This document shows, piece by piece, positions 24,418-32,267 of a DNA stretch of 64,000 bases. How positions within the stretch are numbered: the first letter of the stretch is position 1; each line of letters starts with the position of its first letter. The position numbers were made by a program, and so were the translations under genes. The DNA lies in assembly GCF_022374935.2 (NCBI RefSeq), contig NZ_CP092430.2, positions 930,001-994,000 on the forward strand, written 5' to 3'. Under the pieces are notes generated by a model, which worked only from the letters and a program-made list of their open reading frames with translations, did not search any database and was not told the origin of the DNA. This DNA is from Mycolicibacter virginiensis. Lineage in GTDB: Bacteria > Actinomycetota > Actinomycetes > Mycobacteriales > Mycobacteriaceae.

Positions 24418-26784
24418 CTAAACACGCTTTGTCTTGGCGACTTGCATGCTGGCGCTAACTTCAGTCGCCCTGCGGCCGTCGGGTGTCTTGTGTTGCCCCG
24501 AGAGGGGTTTGAGGCGCCCGGCGCGCATACCGTTGGCGATGACGACCACTTCGGCAAGTTCGTGGACCAACACGACGGTAGCCAGGCCGAGGGTTCCGAA
24601 CACCGCCAGCGGCATCAGCACTGTGATGATTGTCAGCGATAGCCCGACGTTTTGCAGCATGATCTGCCGGGAGCGTCGGGCGTGGTCTAGTGCTTGGGGC
24701 AGGTGACGCAGGTCTTGGCCCATCAGGGCGACGTCGGCGGTTTCGATCGCGACGTCGGTTCCCATGGCACCCATTGCGATTCCGAGGTCGGCGGCGGCTA
24801 GGGCAGGTGCATCGTTGACGCCGTCGCCGACCATCGCGGTGGGCCGCTGGGCGCGCAGTTGTGCAATCAGGGCAGCCTTGTCTTCGGGGCGCAGTTCGGC
24901 ATAAATGTGCTGGATTCCAGCTTGGGTGGCCAGCGCCGCAGCGGTGGCAGGGTTGTCGCCGGTGAGCATCGCGACCTGGTAGCCGCGGTCGCGCAGTCCG
25001 GTGATGACCCCGGTGGCTTCTGGACGTAATTCGTCGCGGACGGCGATGGCACCGAGCAGCTGTCCACCGCGTTCGACGAGAACCGCTGTGGCCCCGGCTT
25101 GTTGCATGTGCGTCACGTGATCGGCAAGGTTGGCGGGGTCGATCCAGCCAGGCCGTCCCAGTCGGATGGCTTGCCCCTCGAGGTGGCCGGTCAGCCCAGC
25201 CCCAGGAACGGCATGCACGTCACTCGCGGCGGCCACCGGCGCTTGGGCAGCGGCGAGCACGGCCGCGGCCAGGGGGTGTTCACTGCGGGCCTCGAGCGCG
25301 GCCGCCACCGCCAGCACCTCCTCGCGGGTGGCGGCACTGGTGGTGGCGACGTCGATGACGACCGGCCGGTTGGCGGTCAACGTTCCGGTTTTGTCCAGGG
25401 CGACGGTGCCGATGGCGCCCAGGGCCTCCAGCGCGGCGCCGCCCTTGATGAGTACGCCGAGTTTGGAAGCGGCGCCGATGCTCGCTACGACGGTGACGGG
25501 TACCGCGATGGCGAGCGCGCATGGGGAGGCTGCGACCAGCACCACCAGTGCGCGTTCGATCCAGACCACCGGGCTACCGAAGACGCTGCCGGCCCCGGCG
25601 ATCAGCGCCCCGGTCATGATGATGCCGGGCACCAGCGGCCGCGCGATGCGGTCGGCCAGGCGTTGGCTGGCGCCTTTGCGGGCTTGTTCGGCTTCCACGA
25701 TGTGCACGATTCGCGCCAGCGAGTTGTCCTCAACGGTGGCGGTGACCTGAACCTGCAGCACTCCGGACCCGTTGATCGACCCGGCGAACACCTCATCACC
25801 GATTCCGGCCTCTACCGGCACCGATTCGCCGGTGATCGCCGAGATGTCTAGGGCGGTGTGCCCGGCACGAATAATGCCGTCGGTGGCCAGGCGTTCCCCG
25901 GCTTTGACAATCATCTGATCGCCGACGCGCAGTTCGGTTGTGGCGATCTCGGTTTCGACACCGTCGCGCAGTACGGTGGCCTGGTCCGGCACCAGCGCCA
26001 GCAGGGCGCGCAGGCCGCGACGGGTGCGGGCCACCGCGTATTCCTCCAGGCCCTCGCTAACCGAGAACAAAAACGCCAGCATGGCGGCCTCACCGACCTG
26101 ACCGAGTCCGACCGCGCCGAGCGCGGCGGTGGTCATCAACGTGCCGACACCGAGGCGGCCCTCGGCCAGTCGCTTAGCGGTTGAAGGCACAAACGTCGAA
26201 GCACCCACCGCGAGCGCCACGACTTTCAATCCCAGTGCCACCGGCCCGAATGGAGTCAGCCACGCCGTCACCAGTGAGGCGCCCAGCATCACCCCGGAGA
26301 ACGCGGCTCGCCGCAGCTTGGCGACGCCCCACAGCCGCTGCGACCCGGGCTGGCCGGTGTCGTGGTCACAGCAGCCGCCGCTTCCTTCCCCTGACCGTTG
26401 GGAAACCATGTCAGCGTGCCCACCTGATCGCGTCCGCGAGCTCCAGTCGAGAATTCGCTGCACCAGACCGGGGTTGCGCCCATCGACCGAGTGCGGTGCC
26501 CGCGGGGGCACCGACTTCGCAGGGATGTGCTCGGCGTCGGCGATCGCCGACAAGATGGCCGCGGTGTCGCAGCGCTCGGGCGAATACCAGACCACCACGG
26601 ACGCCGTGCGGGGGTAGGCGTGGACGGTATCCACACCGGCCACCTTGGCGACCGTGTCCTCGATCGCGACAGCTCGCATCGCGTCGAAGTGAAACCAGGG
26701 CGCATGCACACGTATCCGTCCGGCGCCCGCGGACACTACGCTCAGTGCGGGCCCGGTATCGGTGGACGCTCCAGTAGTCTGCAC
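24418..26784 (-). CDS. ctpG: CtpG-like P1B-type metal ATPase
   Basis: 788 residues from GTG 26784, chosen because AGGAAGG lies 7 nt before it. The N-terminal ferredoxin-like domain ([31 protein letters not shown]) is followed by a Cys/His linker (GGCCDHDTG), membrane helices, SPC at 420-422 (VAASPCALAIAVP, the P1B-4-like ion motif), DKTGT with D464, and GDGVND. It matches my memory of Mtb CtpG (Rv1992c), the CmtR-regulated cadmium/cobalt-type pump, including order cmtR-DUF1490-ctpG. A second, truncated copy is at 15483-16754. Its 3' end shares a 21-bp sequence with the methyltransferase at 11588. Confidence 0.94.
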   Translation of the reverse strand: MQTTGASTDTGPALSVVSAGAGRIRVHAPWFHFDAMRAVAIEDTVAKVAGVDTVHAYPRTASVVVWYSPERCDTAAILSAIADAEHIPAKSVPPRAPHSVDGRNPGLVQRILDWSSRTRSGGHADMVSQRSGEGSGGCCDHDTGQPGSQRLWGVAKLRRAAFSGVMLGASLVTAWLTPFGPVALGLKVVALAVGASTFVPSTAKRLAEGRLGVGTLMTTAALGAVGLGQVGEAAMLAFLFSVSEGLEEYAVARTRRGLRALLALVPDQATVLRDGVETEIATTELRVGDQMIVKAGERLATDGIIRAGHTALDISAITGESVPVEAGIGDEVFAGSINGSGVLQVQVTATVEDNSLARIVHIVEAEQARKGASQRLADRIARPLVPGIIMTGALIAGAGSVFGSPVVWIERALVVLVAASPCALAIAVPVTVVASIGAASKLGVLIKGGAALEALGAIGTVALDKTGTLTANRPVVIDVATTSAATREEVLAVAAALEARSEHPLAAAVLAAAQAPVAAASDVHAVPGAGLTGHLEGQAIRLGRPGWIDPANLADHVTHMQQAGATAVLVERGGQLLGAIAVRDELRPEATGVITGLRDRGYQVAMLTGDNPATAAALATQAGIQHIYAELRPEDKAALIAQLRAQRPTAMVGDGVNDAPALAAADLGIAMGAMGTDVAIETADVALMGQDLRHLPQALDHARRSRQIMLQNVGLSLTIITVLMPLAVFGTLGLATVVLVHELAEVVVIANGMRAGRLKPLSGQHKTPDGRRATEVSASMQVAKTKRV
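24491..24511. repeat. 21-bp sequence shared with 11588-11608
   Basis: TGTTGCCCCGAGAGGGGTTTG occurs exactly at both places, each time in the C-terminal codons of a minus-strand gene and in the same frame (both encode KPLSGQ). It contains the small hairpin CCCCGAGAGGGG. Possibly a trace of recombination between island segments, or chance. Confidence 0.6.
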
Positions 26785-26878
26785 GATCAACCTTCCTCGT
26801 GGATACGGGCGAACCGATTTTCGCCACAATCGGCCGTGGACTTACCCCGCCGCCGAGAAACCGGCGACGGCTCGTCAC

Positions 26879-27163
26879 TCAGCAGCAGTCGTCATCGTCG
26901 GTCTTGGCGCCAACCGGCGCAGCGGCATCCTCGCCGATGCGTTCGCGGGCCTCGGCGACCACGTCGGCGACTTTCAGCCGGGCCGACTCTGCTGCCACTT
27001 CTGCGCGTCGGGTTCCGCGCAGACCCCACTCGGTTGCGGTGACCGCGGCTCGGTGCACCGGAGCGGTTCCCACGGCCTTGCGCAGTATTTCGTAGGCGCT
27101 CACCCCGACCAGCCCGGTGAATACCGTCCCGGCCGCTCTAGCCATGAGTCCATGTGAAGCCAC
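26879..27163 (-). CDS. DUF1490 (PacL-type) partner of ctpG
   Basis: 94 residues from GTG 27163 (AAGGGG 7 nt upstream; an ATG at 27187 is an alternative). Matches Rv1993c: hydrophobic TVFTGLVGVSAYEILRKAVG, then the stalk ARLKVADVVAEARERIGED. The tail is KTDDDDCC, ending in two cysteines, unlike the His-rich tail of the ctpC partner. This suggests a softer-metal preference (Cd/Pb/Zn). It lies between cmtR and ctpG as in Mtb. Confidence 0.92.
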   Translation of the reverse strand: MASHGLMARAAGTVFTGLVGVSAYEILRKAVGTAPVHRAAVTATEWGLRGTRRAEVAAESARLKVADVVAEARERIGEDAAAPVGAKTDDDDCC

Positions 27164-27237
27164 TGCTAACCCCTTCTGTTCGTTCATCTCACTGCGATTG
27201 AGCTACTGCGATCGTCGAGTTACCCGAGCAATCTCGG

Positions 27238-27594
27238 TCATCGACCAACGGGTAGCTCGGCTGCTGCCGACATGACGTGCTCGTCGGCACAGGGTTGGTC
27301 GGTATCCACCGCGAGAACAACCTGGACCAATTCGCCCAAGGCCCGGGCGAGGTGGCTGTCGGCCAGCGCATAGCGAACCTGCCGACCCTCATAGGTGGCG
27401 ATGACCAGCCCACAGCCCCGCAAACACGACAGGTGATTGGACACATTCGACCGCGTCAACTCCAGGTGTGCAGCCAGCTGGCCCGGATAGCACACCCCGT
27501 CTAGTAGGGCCACCAGAATCCGGCACCGTGTCGGGTCCGCCAGCGCCCGGCCCAGCCGGGCCAGCGCCGATTCCCGCCTCTCACACGTCAGCAT
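27238..27594 (-). CDS. cmtR: CmtR Cd(II)/Pb(II)-sensing repressor
   Basis: 118 residues from ATG 27594. Very close to my memory of Mtb CmtR (Rv1994c): LARLGRALADPTRCRILVAL, TRSNVSNHLSCLRGCGLV. The established metal ligands Cys57, Cys61 and Cys102 are all present at exactly these positions. CmtR represses the cmtR-DUF1490-ctpG operon until Cd or Pb binds. The open frame extends upstream but that part crosses the promoter. Confidence 0.96.
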   Translation of the reverse strand: MLTCERRESALARLGRALADPTRCRILVALLDGVCYPGQLAAHLELTRSNVSNHLSCLRGCGLVIATYEGRQVRYALADSHLARALGELVQVVLAVDTDQPCADEHVMSAAAELPVGR

Positions 27595-27596
27595 GT

Positions 27597-27640
27597 ACCA
27601 AACAGTACAGTAGATGCTGATATAACAGCAAGGGCTGAAT
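27597..27640 (-). promoter_or_regulatory. cmtR promoter/operator region (copy A)
   Basis: Directly before the cmtR ATG. It includes the inverted repeat TGCTG-ATATAA-CAGCA (27615-27630) and, read on the minus strand, TACTGTACTGT. This is where CmtR would bind its own promoter. A related copy with 35 of 44 identical bases is at 29676-29719. Confidence 0.7.
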
Positions 27641-27708
27641 TGTGTGGTACCGGTTCGCAAGCCCGCCGTCAGCCATGACATCACTCAGCTGGCCCGTCCC
27701 TGGAACGC

Positions 27709-28567
27709 TTATCGGCTGGTCGTGGGGTCCGCGCGATTTGCGTTGTGTGCGCGGCGTACGGCGCTGAGCTGTTGATCGTGGATCCACTGCTCGATGGGTC
27801 GGGTGTGGTCACGGCGCTGGGGAAACCGGCGTCCGATGCTGACGTAGACCGCGTCGACTACGCGAGTTCGCGCGGGTGTTGCTGCCACGCTGTTCCAGAT
27901 CCGGACGCGAGCATCGGCCAGGATGGCGGCCAAGGCGATCAGGTCGGGGTAGGCGGCGATATGCGTGTCAACGTCGTCGGGCGGCAACTCCGAGGGGCTT
28001 GTGCTGCGTGCCCACCAGCGGCGGATCCGCGCGGCATCCTTGACTGCGAACCGTGCGGTGCCGTTGTGACGGCGATGCAATCGGGCATGGTGCTGCGCGG
28101 CGGCCAGGACGAGGGGTGTGCAGTGCAGGTCGCGTTGATCTTCGAGGGTGTAGGTGCCCGGGCCGATCCATCGGCGGTGGCGGCGGCAGACGGTGGCGTA
28201 GTCGGGTAACCAGCAGTAGACAGGCTCGTAGACACCGCGGCGTGCCATGCAGAGCCGGCAGGCGGGCCGCGCGTGGCGGCGTTGGCGGGGTGGGGTCGCG
28301 GTCGCGGTTGGCCAGCCCGATGAGCCGGGCTTGAAGGGAGGCCACAGGCTGGCTGCTGACGGTTGCCAACCAGTCCGGCCGGGGACGGCAGATCGCAGGG
28401 CCGTCGGCCAGGTAGCGCCGCAGCTGCCGGGGTTCCAGGTGGTTAGCGTGCGCGAGGCGATCAAGATAGGACTGCACGGTTTCTGCGCGAAACGGTGTGA
28501 CGGTTCGCGGTAACGGCGCCGTAGGCCCGATAGGCCACACCGGCCGGATCGACGCCTCAGCTCGCAT
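27709..28567 (-). pseudogene. tniQ: TniQ-like transposition protein, frameshifted
   Basis: The N-terminal part starts at ATG 28567 (WPIGPTAPLPRTVTPFRAETVQSYLDRLA is the family opening) and runs to LIGLANRDRDPT, about 28300. The rest (ACRLCMARRGVYEPVYCWLPDY, VCRRHRRWIGP) continues in another frame to 27709. An extra G in a run at 28287-28295 would account for the shift. Cys/His pairs of the TniQ zinc finger (C-x-x-C ... C-x-x-H) are intact across the shift. The ATG overlaps the tniB end by 11 nt, as is usual for tniB-tniQ. TniQ links target selection to TniB in Tn5090/Tn7-type elements. Real inactivation or a sequencing error are both possible. Confidence 0.82.
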
Positions 28568-29582
28568 GGCGTTGCGCCGATGTTTGGGCCGCGTAGTCGA
28601 TGAGCACGGTGTCCATCAGATCTCGGGTGCCGCTCTCGGTTTCGTCGAGCATGCTGCGGATCGCCGCCGAGCGGATCAGGTGCGCCAGGCTTCCGATCAT
28701 GCCGCCGGTGCGTTGATGCAGGTACTTGGCCTCGGCGACCAGCGTTCCGGCGTTGTGGCAGTGCAACCGCAGCGTGCCTTCCATCGCGGCCACCAACGAC
28801 TTCCATTCCCCGGCATACGGGAACGGGCTGGTGTTGATCACCCCGCAACGCCCGGCCAACTGGCGCCCGCGGGTGCCAGTGAACACCCCGGAGAGCTCCA
28901 CGTCGATGCCCGCGTAAACGAAGGTGGCAGGTAGGTGTTCGGTGAAGTACTTCAGGTGATCGGACAGTTCCTCGCCGGCGCGGGTATCGAGGTTGAGGTT
29001 GTGGATCTCGTCGACGATCACGATGTCGGTGCGGGCGTCGATGAGGACCTGGCAGACGGCGTCGGCGATGTCGGTGACATTCATCCGCGGTTGCATCGGC
29101 GGAAGGCCCAGAAATCGGGCGAACTCCATCGCGAGTTTGCGCGGCGAGCCTTTCGGCGGCGCGGTCACGTAGACGACCGGGATCCGGGACTTGTCGGCGA
29201 ATCGTGTCCGGATCCGCAGTTCGTGAAACCGGCCGAGCTGTTTGACCGCGGTGGTCTTCCCGGTCGCGGCCGCCCCGGAAATGATCAGCCCGCGCCGGGC
29301 GCCGATCTCGCGTTGGTTGAGCAGGGTCAACAGCCGGCCTTCGTTGGTGATGCGCTGGATCGCCGACGTGGTGACCACAACCAGTTCACTGTGGTGCGCT
29401 ACACGGGCTTCGTTGTAGCTGGTCCGCTCGGTCTCCGACAGGGCGCTCCACTGCGCATCGGGCAGCAGGGTGAACTCGGGCGGGTCTGCATCAACGAAAC
29501 GGCGCCAACCCTCCAGCGTGGTGGTGGGTTGGCGCCGGTCCTCGAGTTGGCTCACCGGCGCAAACGTGTTCACAGCCGCCAC
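28557..29582 (-). CDS. tniB: TniB/TnsC-like AAA+ transposition ATPase
   Basis: 341 residues from GTG 29582 with AAGGAGG upstream. AAA+ ATPase: Walker A ISGAAATGKTTAVKQ (G103-T111), Walker B TDIVIVDEIHNLN (D191-E192), sensor-like region (TFVYAGIDVE). N-terminal WRRFVDADPPE is typical of TniB. In Tn5090/Tn402-like elements TniB activates the TniA transposase and marks the target. Here tniA survives only as a tail upstream and tniQ is frameshifted, so the module is a relic. No cas gene or CRISPR array is near. Confidence 0.9.
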   Translation of the reverse strand: MAAVNTFAPVSQLEDRRQPTTTLEGWRRFVDADPPEFTLLPDAQWSALSETERTSYNEARVAHHSELVVVTTSAIQRITNEGRLLTLLNQREIGARRGLIISGAAATGKTTAVKQLGRFHELRIRTRFADKSRIPVVYVTAPPKGSPRKLAMEFARFLGLPPMQPRMNVTDIADAVCQVLIDARTDIVIVDEIHNLNLDTRAGEELSDHLKYFTEHLPATFVYAGIDVELSGVFTGTRGRQLAGRCGVINTSPFPYAGEWKSLVAAMEGTLRLHCHNAGTLVAEAKYLHQRTGGMIGSLAHLIRSAAIRSMLDETESGTRDLMDTVLIDYAAQTSAQRHAS

Positions 29583-29689
29583 GATTCAGCCTCCTTGCGT
29601 GCATCGAACACCGGAAGTGGAATGACCTGCGCGATCTCGATGTCCTCGCCGTCCTCCCCGCTGCCTGGTGGCTGGACCAAATAGTACAG
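29570..29689 (-). pseudogene. tniA transposase remnant (C-terminal tail only)
   Basis: A 39-codon frame, too short for usual gene calling, reads ...VQPPGSGEDGEDIEIAQ then VIPLPVFDARKEAESW and stops after overlapping the tniB start. IPLPVFDARKEAE-W is the characteristic end of TniA/Tn5090-type transposases. Everything upstream of roughly 29680 is replaced by a cmtR-promoter-like sequence, so the transposase was cut by recombination. Confidence 0.7.
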
Positions 29690-29719
29690 TCAACGCTGAT
29701 ATAATGGCAGGAGTTGAAT
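29676..29719. repeat. cmtR-promoter-like sequence (copy B)
   Basis: 35 of 44 bases match the cmtR promoter copy A (27597-27640) in the same orientation, including AGTACAGT and GCTGATATAA. It lies at the breakpoint of the tniA tail and next to the ynfA remnant. Direct copies therefore bracket the tni relic. Confidence 0.75.
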
Positions 29720-29739
29720 CACCCTCCGATGCTCACGAG

Positions 29740-29921
29740 CCCGGATTCTGGCCGCCTACGGCGGCGTCTTCGTTGCCGGTTCGCCGGCCTGGGGCCGTGC
29801 TCCTCGATGGGTTGCGGCCCGGCCACTGGGATGTGATTGGCGCCCTGTCTGCCTGGTCGGCGTTGCCGTGATCGTGTATGCGATGCGGCCACTAACTTTC
29901 GGCCGCAACCGCCCGTCGTAG
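29740..29921 (+). pseudogene. YnfA (UPF0060) membrane protein remnant
   Basis: Only the C-terminal third is recognisable, split over frames: [18 protein letters not shown] (29749 onward), then [16 protein letters not shown] in a second frame, and [14 protein letters not shown] back in the first. These are the consecutive blocks of YnfA proteins ([11 protein letters not shown] ... DG-x-RPD-x-WD-x-IG-A ... CLVGV-x-VI). The 5' part is missing. UPF0060 genes often accompany ArsR repressors in mycobacterial metal loci. Confidence 0.7.
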
Positions 29922-30155
29922 CGCGGCAAATATCAACTCGCGGGTGGGCAGGTCCAACCGACAGAAATCCCCTGTCGGCGGCTGATCGGGACACATCACA
30001 TCGGTCCCGTCGATCAGCACCGACGGTGACGGAAACGGGCCGACGCGCTCAACGATCGCCGTATCGATCCCGAGTACGGCCAGACAGTCGACCAGCAATT
30101 CATGGGCCGCTGCCGCATTTGGGCAGTCTGAGCTGCTCAGAATCTCAACACGCAT
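29892..30155 (-). CDS. Small thioredoxin-like protein of mercury/metal loci
   Basis: 87 residues from ATG 30155, preceded by [26 protein letters not shown] gives a beta-alpha start with one cysteine (C-P-N) instead of C-x-x-C; then [21 protein letters not shown] (cis-Pro-type S-P-S-V) and a closing [17 protein letters not shown]. This composition matches small thioredoxin-fold proteins next to merA/merB in actinobacteria. No mer genes are visible here. The frame is open upstream into the orfA remnant, which is not part of this gene. Function inferred only loosely. Confidence 0.7.
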   Translation of the reverse strand: MRVEILSSSDCPNAAAAHELLVDCLAVLGIDTAIVERVGPFPSPSVLIDGTDVMCPDQPPTGDFCRLDLPTRELIFAALRRAVAAES

Positions 30156-30229
30156 TCCACGGCCCTCCAACATCCTCGGCAGCGGCACCTCACGTGAGTC
30201 ACTTTCCGCGACCCGCTGACAGTTGTAGC

Positions 30230-30435
30230 CCGGGCTCGACACGCCGGGTAGCTCGGCCGTCGCGGGTACGTCGTGGCAGGCGCAGTCCGCGGCGGCGAGC
30301 TCGAGGCGGCTCGCCTTCGATCCCGCGGCCGCAAAGTGCGCCGAGACCTCTTCCAAAAAAGGCGATTTCCCTTTCCTGCCGGGCAACGGTCGCCTGCGGC
30401 CGCACCAATTCCGCGCGCTCCTGCACCGAACGCTG
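30230..30435 (-). mobile_element. IS3-family orfA remnant, frameshifted
   Basis: Two frames together read RSVQERAELVRPQATVARQ, EREIAF (30432-30358) then LEEVSAHFAAAGSKASRLEL (from ~30356), matching the OrfA at 16794-17285 (SVQERAELVRLRATVAQQAKEIAFLEEASAHFAAAASK). N-terminal HTH is lost and no orfB is present. So two relics of the same IS family lie in the metal island. Confidence 0.8.
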
Positions 30436-30738
30436 CTGTCCACGACCGGAATCAGTCCGTTGAGCGTCGACAGCCCCGCCGACACCGCCTGAACCGGACT
30501 CCGGGCCGAATGGTCGCAAACTGCCCAGAACACAACGGACCACGCGTTCCCAAATCGACGCGATCACGTTTCCACGGCTTCGCGCCTACCACTGTCTACC
30601 AGGAGCTCGAACTTTTTAGACACGTCCCCGGGGGCGGGGCCTAGCCATGTAGGCGCTGGAACCCATAGGGACAGCTCATGGTAGTCGGCGAGCTGGCGTT
30701 TGTAGGTATTGGGCTCGCGACTTTCGTGCCTCCGGAGG

Positions 30739-31263
30739 TCACTCGGTGGCCGTGGTTTTGCTCCGCTGGTAGTGCCGGCGCGCTTTCATGCGGTTGCCGC
30801 AGATGGCCATCGAGCACCACCGGGCAGTGTTGGGCTTGCTGCGATCGATCAGGAACAGCTGGCATTCGGAGTTGGCGCAGGGGCGCAGCCGGCCGGGACT
30901 GGAGATCCGTAGGCCGTCCCACGCGAGTATTACGCGCGCGACGGCTTCGGAGTTCTCGCGCGCGGACAAGGTCCAGGCGATGCCGTCGTCAGACATGACA
31001 GGGAATAGCGCAACGCCGTGGAGGAATGGCTGCAAGGTCTGCGGTGCCAGCTCGCCACGCACCACCGCCTGCAACGCGTCCCGGACCTCACGGAGTTCCT
31101 GAAGCTGCCCCCCGGTGAGCGCGATGCCGTGCGCGGTCAGCCAGGCCTGCGCGCTGGCCTGATCGTCGAACTCATCGTGTGGCACGCCATCGATGACCGG
31201 AGTGCTGTTGAGCAGGTCCAGGAGCAGGGCCTCATCGACGGGCCCAGCCGCAACAATTTCCAC
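30739..31263 (-). CDS. CGNR zinc-finger (ABATE-domain) regulator
   Basis: 174 residues from GTG 31263 with GGAGG upstream. N-terminal stress-induced ABATE-type domain (LLLDLLNSTPVIDG..., LRDALQAVVRGE) and the C-terminal zinc finger RPCANSECQLFLIDRSKPNTARWCSMAICGNRMKARRHY trimmed here to its hallmarks: C-x4-C ... WCS-x-x-x-CGNR-x-K. Presumed transcription regulator of the divergent oxidoreductase/hydrolase operon starting at 31344. Confidence 0.92.
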   Translation of the reverse strand: MEIVAAGPVDEALLLDLLNSTPVIDGVPHDEFDDQASAQAWLTAHGIALTGGQLQELREVRDALQAVVRGELAPQTLQPFLHGVALFPVMSDDGIAWTLSARENSEAVARVILAWDGLRISSPGRLRPCANSECQLFLIDRSKPNTARWCSMAICGNRMKARRHYQRSKTTATE

Positions 31264-31304
31264 ATAACCTCCAAAAAGCTATTGACAGGTTACACCATGA
31301 GTGC

Positions 31305-31332
31305 TTGACTCCTAACTATCAAAATCTATTTA
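31305..31332 (+). promoter_or_regulatory. Promoter of the hydrolase/oxidoreductase operon
   Basis: -35 TTGACT (31305-31310), 16-bp spacer and -10 TATTTA (31327-31332), 11 bp before the ATG at 31344. A second TTGACA occurs at 31282-31287. The gap is shared with the divergent CGNR gene. Confidence 0.5.
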
Positions 31333-31343
31333 AGGGGTTAGCA

Positions 31344-32234
31344 ATGGTTTCTTCTACCGAGCACCGGTACGCCACGGTCGGCGGGCGACGCTTGTTCTAC
31401 CGAGAGGCGGGAAGCGCCGGCGCGCCCGCGATCGTTCTGCTGCACGGCTTTCCGACAAGTTCGTACATGTTCCGGGATCTGATCGGCCGCCTGGCGGACG
31501 ACTACCACGTGATCGCCCCGGACTACCTGGGCTTCGGCTATTCGGACATGCCGTTGATCACCGAATTCGACTACACCTTCGACAACCTCGCGGAACTCAC
31601 CCAGGGGCTGTTGGATCACCTCGGGCTGGTGCGCTACGCGATCTACGTCCAGGACTACGGAGCGCCGATCGGCTGGCGGCTGGCGCTGAGCCGGCCAGAA
31701 TCCATCAGCGCGATCATCACGCAGAACGGCAACGGCTACGACGAGGGCTTCGTCGAGGACTTCTGGAGGACCGTCTGGGCCTACCAGCATGAGCAGACCG
31801 CGGCGACCGAGGCGGCCATCCGCACAGCGCTGGATGTCGAGTCGATCAAATGGCAGTACCTGACCGGCGCACCGGATGAGTCCTTGGTCAGCCCGGACAC
31901 CTGGACCTTGGATGCGGCGCTACTGGCCCGCCCGGGCAATGACGAGATCCAGCTCAAACTGTTCCGCGACTACGCCACCAACCCGCCGATGTATCCGGCA
32001 TTGCACGACTACCTGCGCACCAGCGGAGTTCCAGTGCTGGCCGTTTGGGGACGAGACGACCCGATCTTCGGCCTGGAGGGGGCTCGGGCGTTCGCCAGGG
32101 ACGCGCGCAACCCCGAAATTCATCTACTCGACGGCGGCCACTTCTTACTGGAGACCGCCGCCGACGAAGTCGCCGAGTTGATCAAAGGCTTCCTGCGCCG
32201 GAGGGGCAGCGACACCCCTAGTCGAAACAACTAA
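31344..32234 (+). CDS. Alpha/beta hydrolase, haloalkane-dehalogenase/epoxide-hydrolase-like
   Basis: 296 residues from ATG 31344 (AAGGGG upstream). VLLHGFPTSSYMFRDL is the oxyanion-hole HGFP motif, and YVQDYGAPIGWRLAL the nucleophile elbow with Asp instead of Ser, as in haloalkane dehalogenases and epoxide hydrolases. The acid (AVWGRDDPIF) and catalytic His (LLDGGHFLLE) follow at the expected spacing. First gene of a co-directional set with a quinone-oxidoreductase-like and an NmrA-like enzyme, probably a detoxification or catabolic operon controlled by the divergent CGNR protein. Substrate unknown. Confidence 0.88.
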   Translation: MVSSTEHRYATVGGRRLFYREAGSAGAPAIVLLHGFPTSSYMFRDLIGRLADDYHVIAPDYLGFGYSDMPLITEFDYTFDNLAELTQGLLDHLGLVRYAIYVQDYGAPIGWRLALSRPESISAIITQNGNGYDEGFVEDFWRTVWAYQHEQTAATEAAIRTALDVESIKWQYLTGAPDESLVSPDTWTLDAALLARPGNDEIQLKLFRDYATNPPMYPALHDYLRTSGVPVLAVWGRDDPIFGLEGARAFARDARNPEIHLLDGGHFLLETAADEVAELIKGFLRRRGSDTPSRNN

Positions 32235-32267
32235 CAATCCAACAACATTCACCAGGAGATGGCACAA

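Noticed and set aside
27709..29582. CRISPR-associated transposon (CAST) possibility for tniB/tniQ
   Set aside because: No Cas12k or Cascade gene and no repeat-spacer array anywhere in the window; tniA tail and order fit a Tn5090/Tn402-like element.
29668..29871. 67-codon plus-strand frame over copy B and ynfA remnant as a real gene
   Set aside because: It contains only one block of YnfA ([16 protein letters not shown]) flanked by out-of-frame YnfA pieces, so it is part of a pseudogene.
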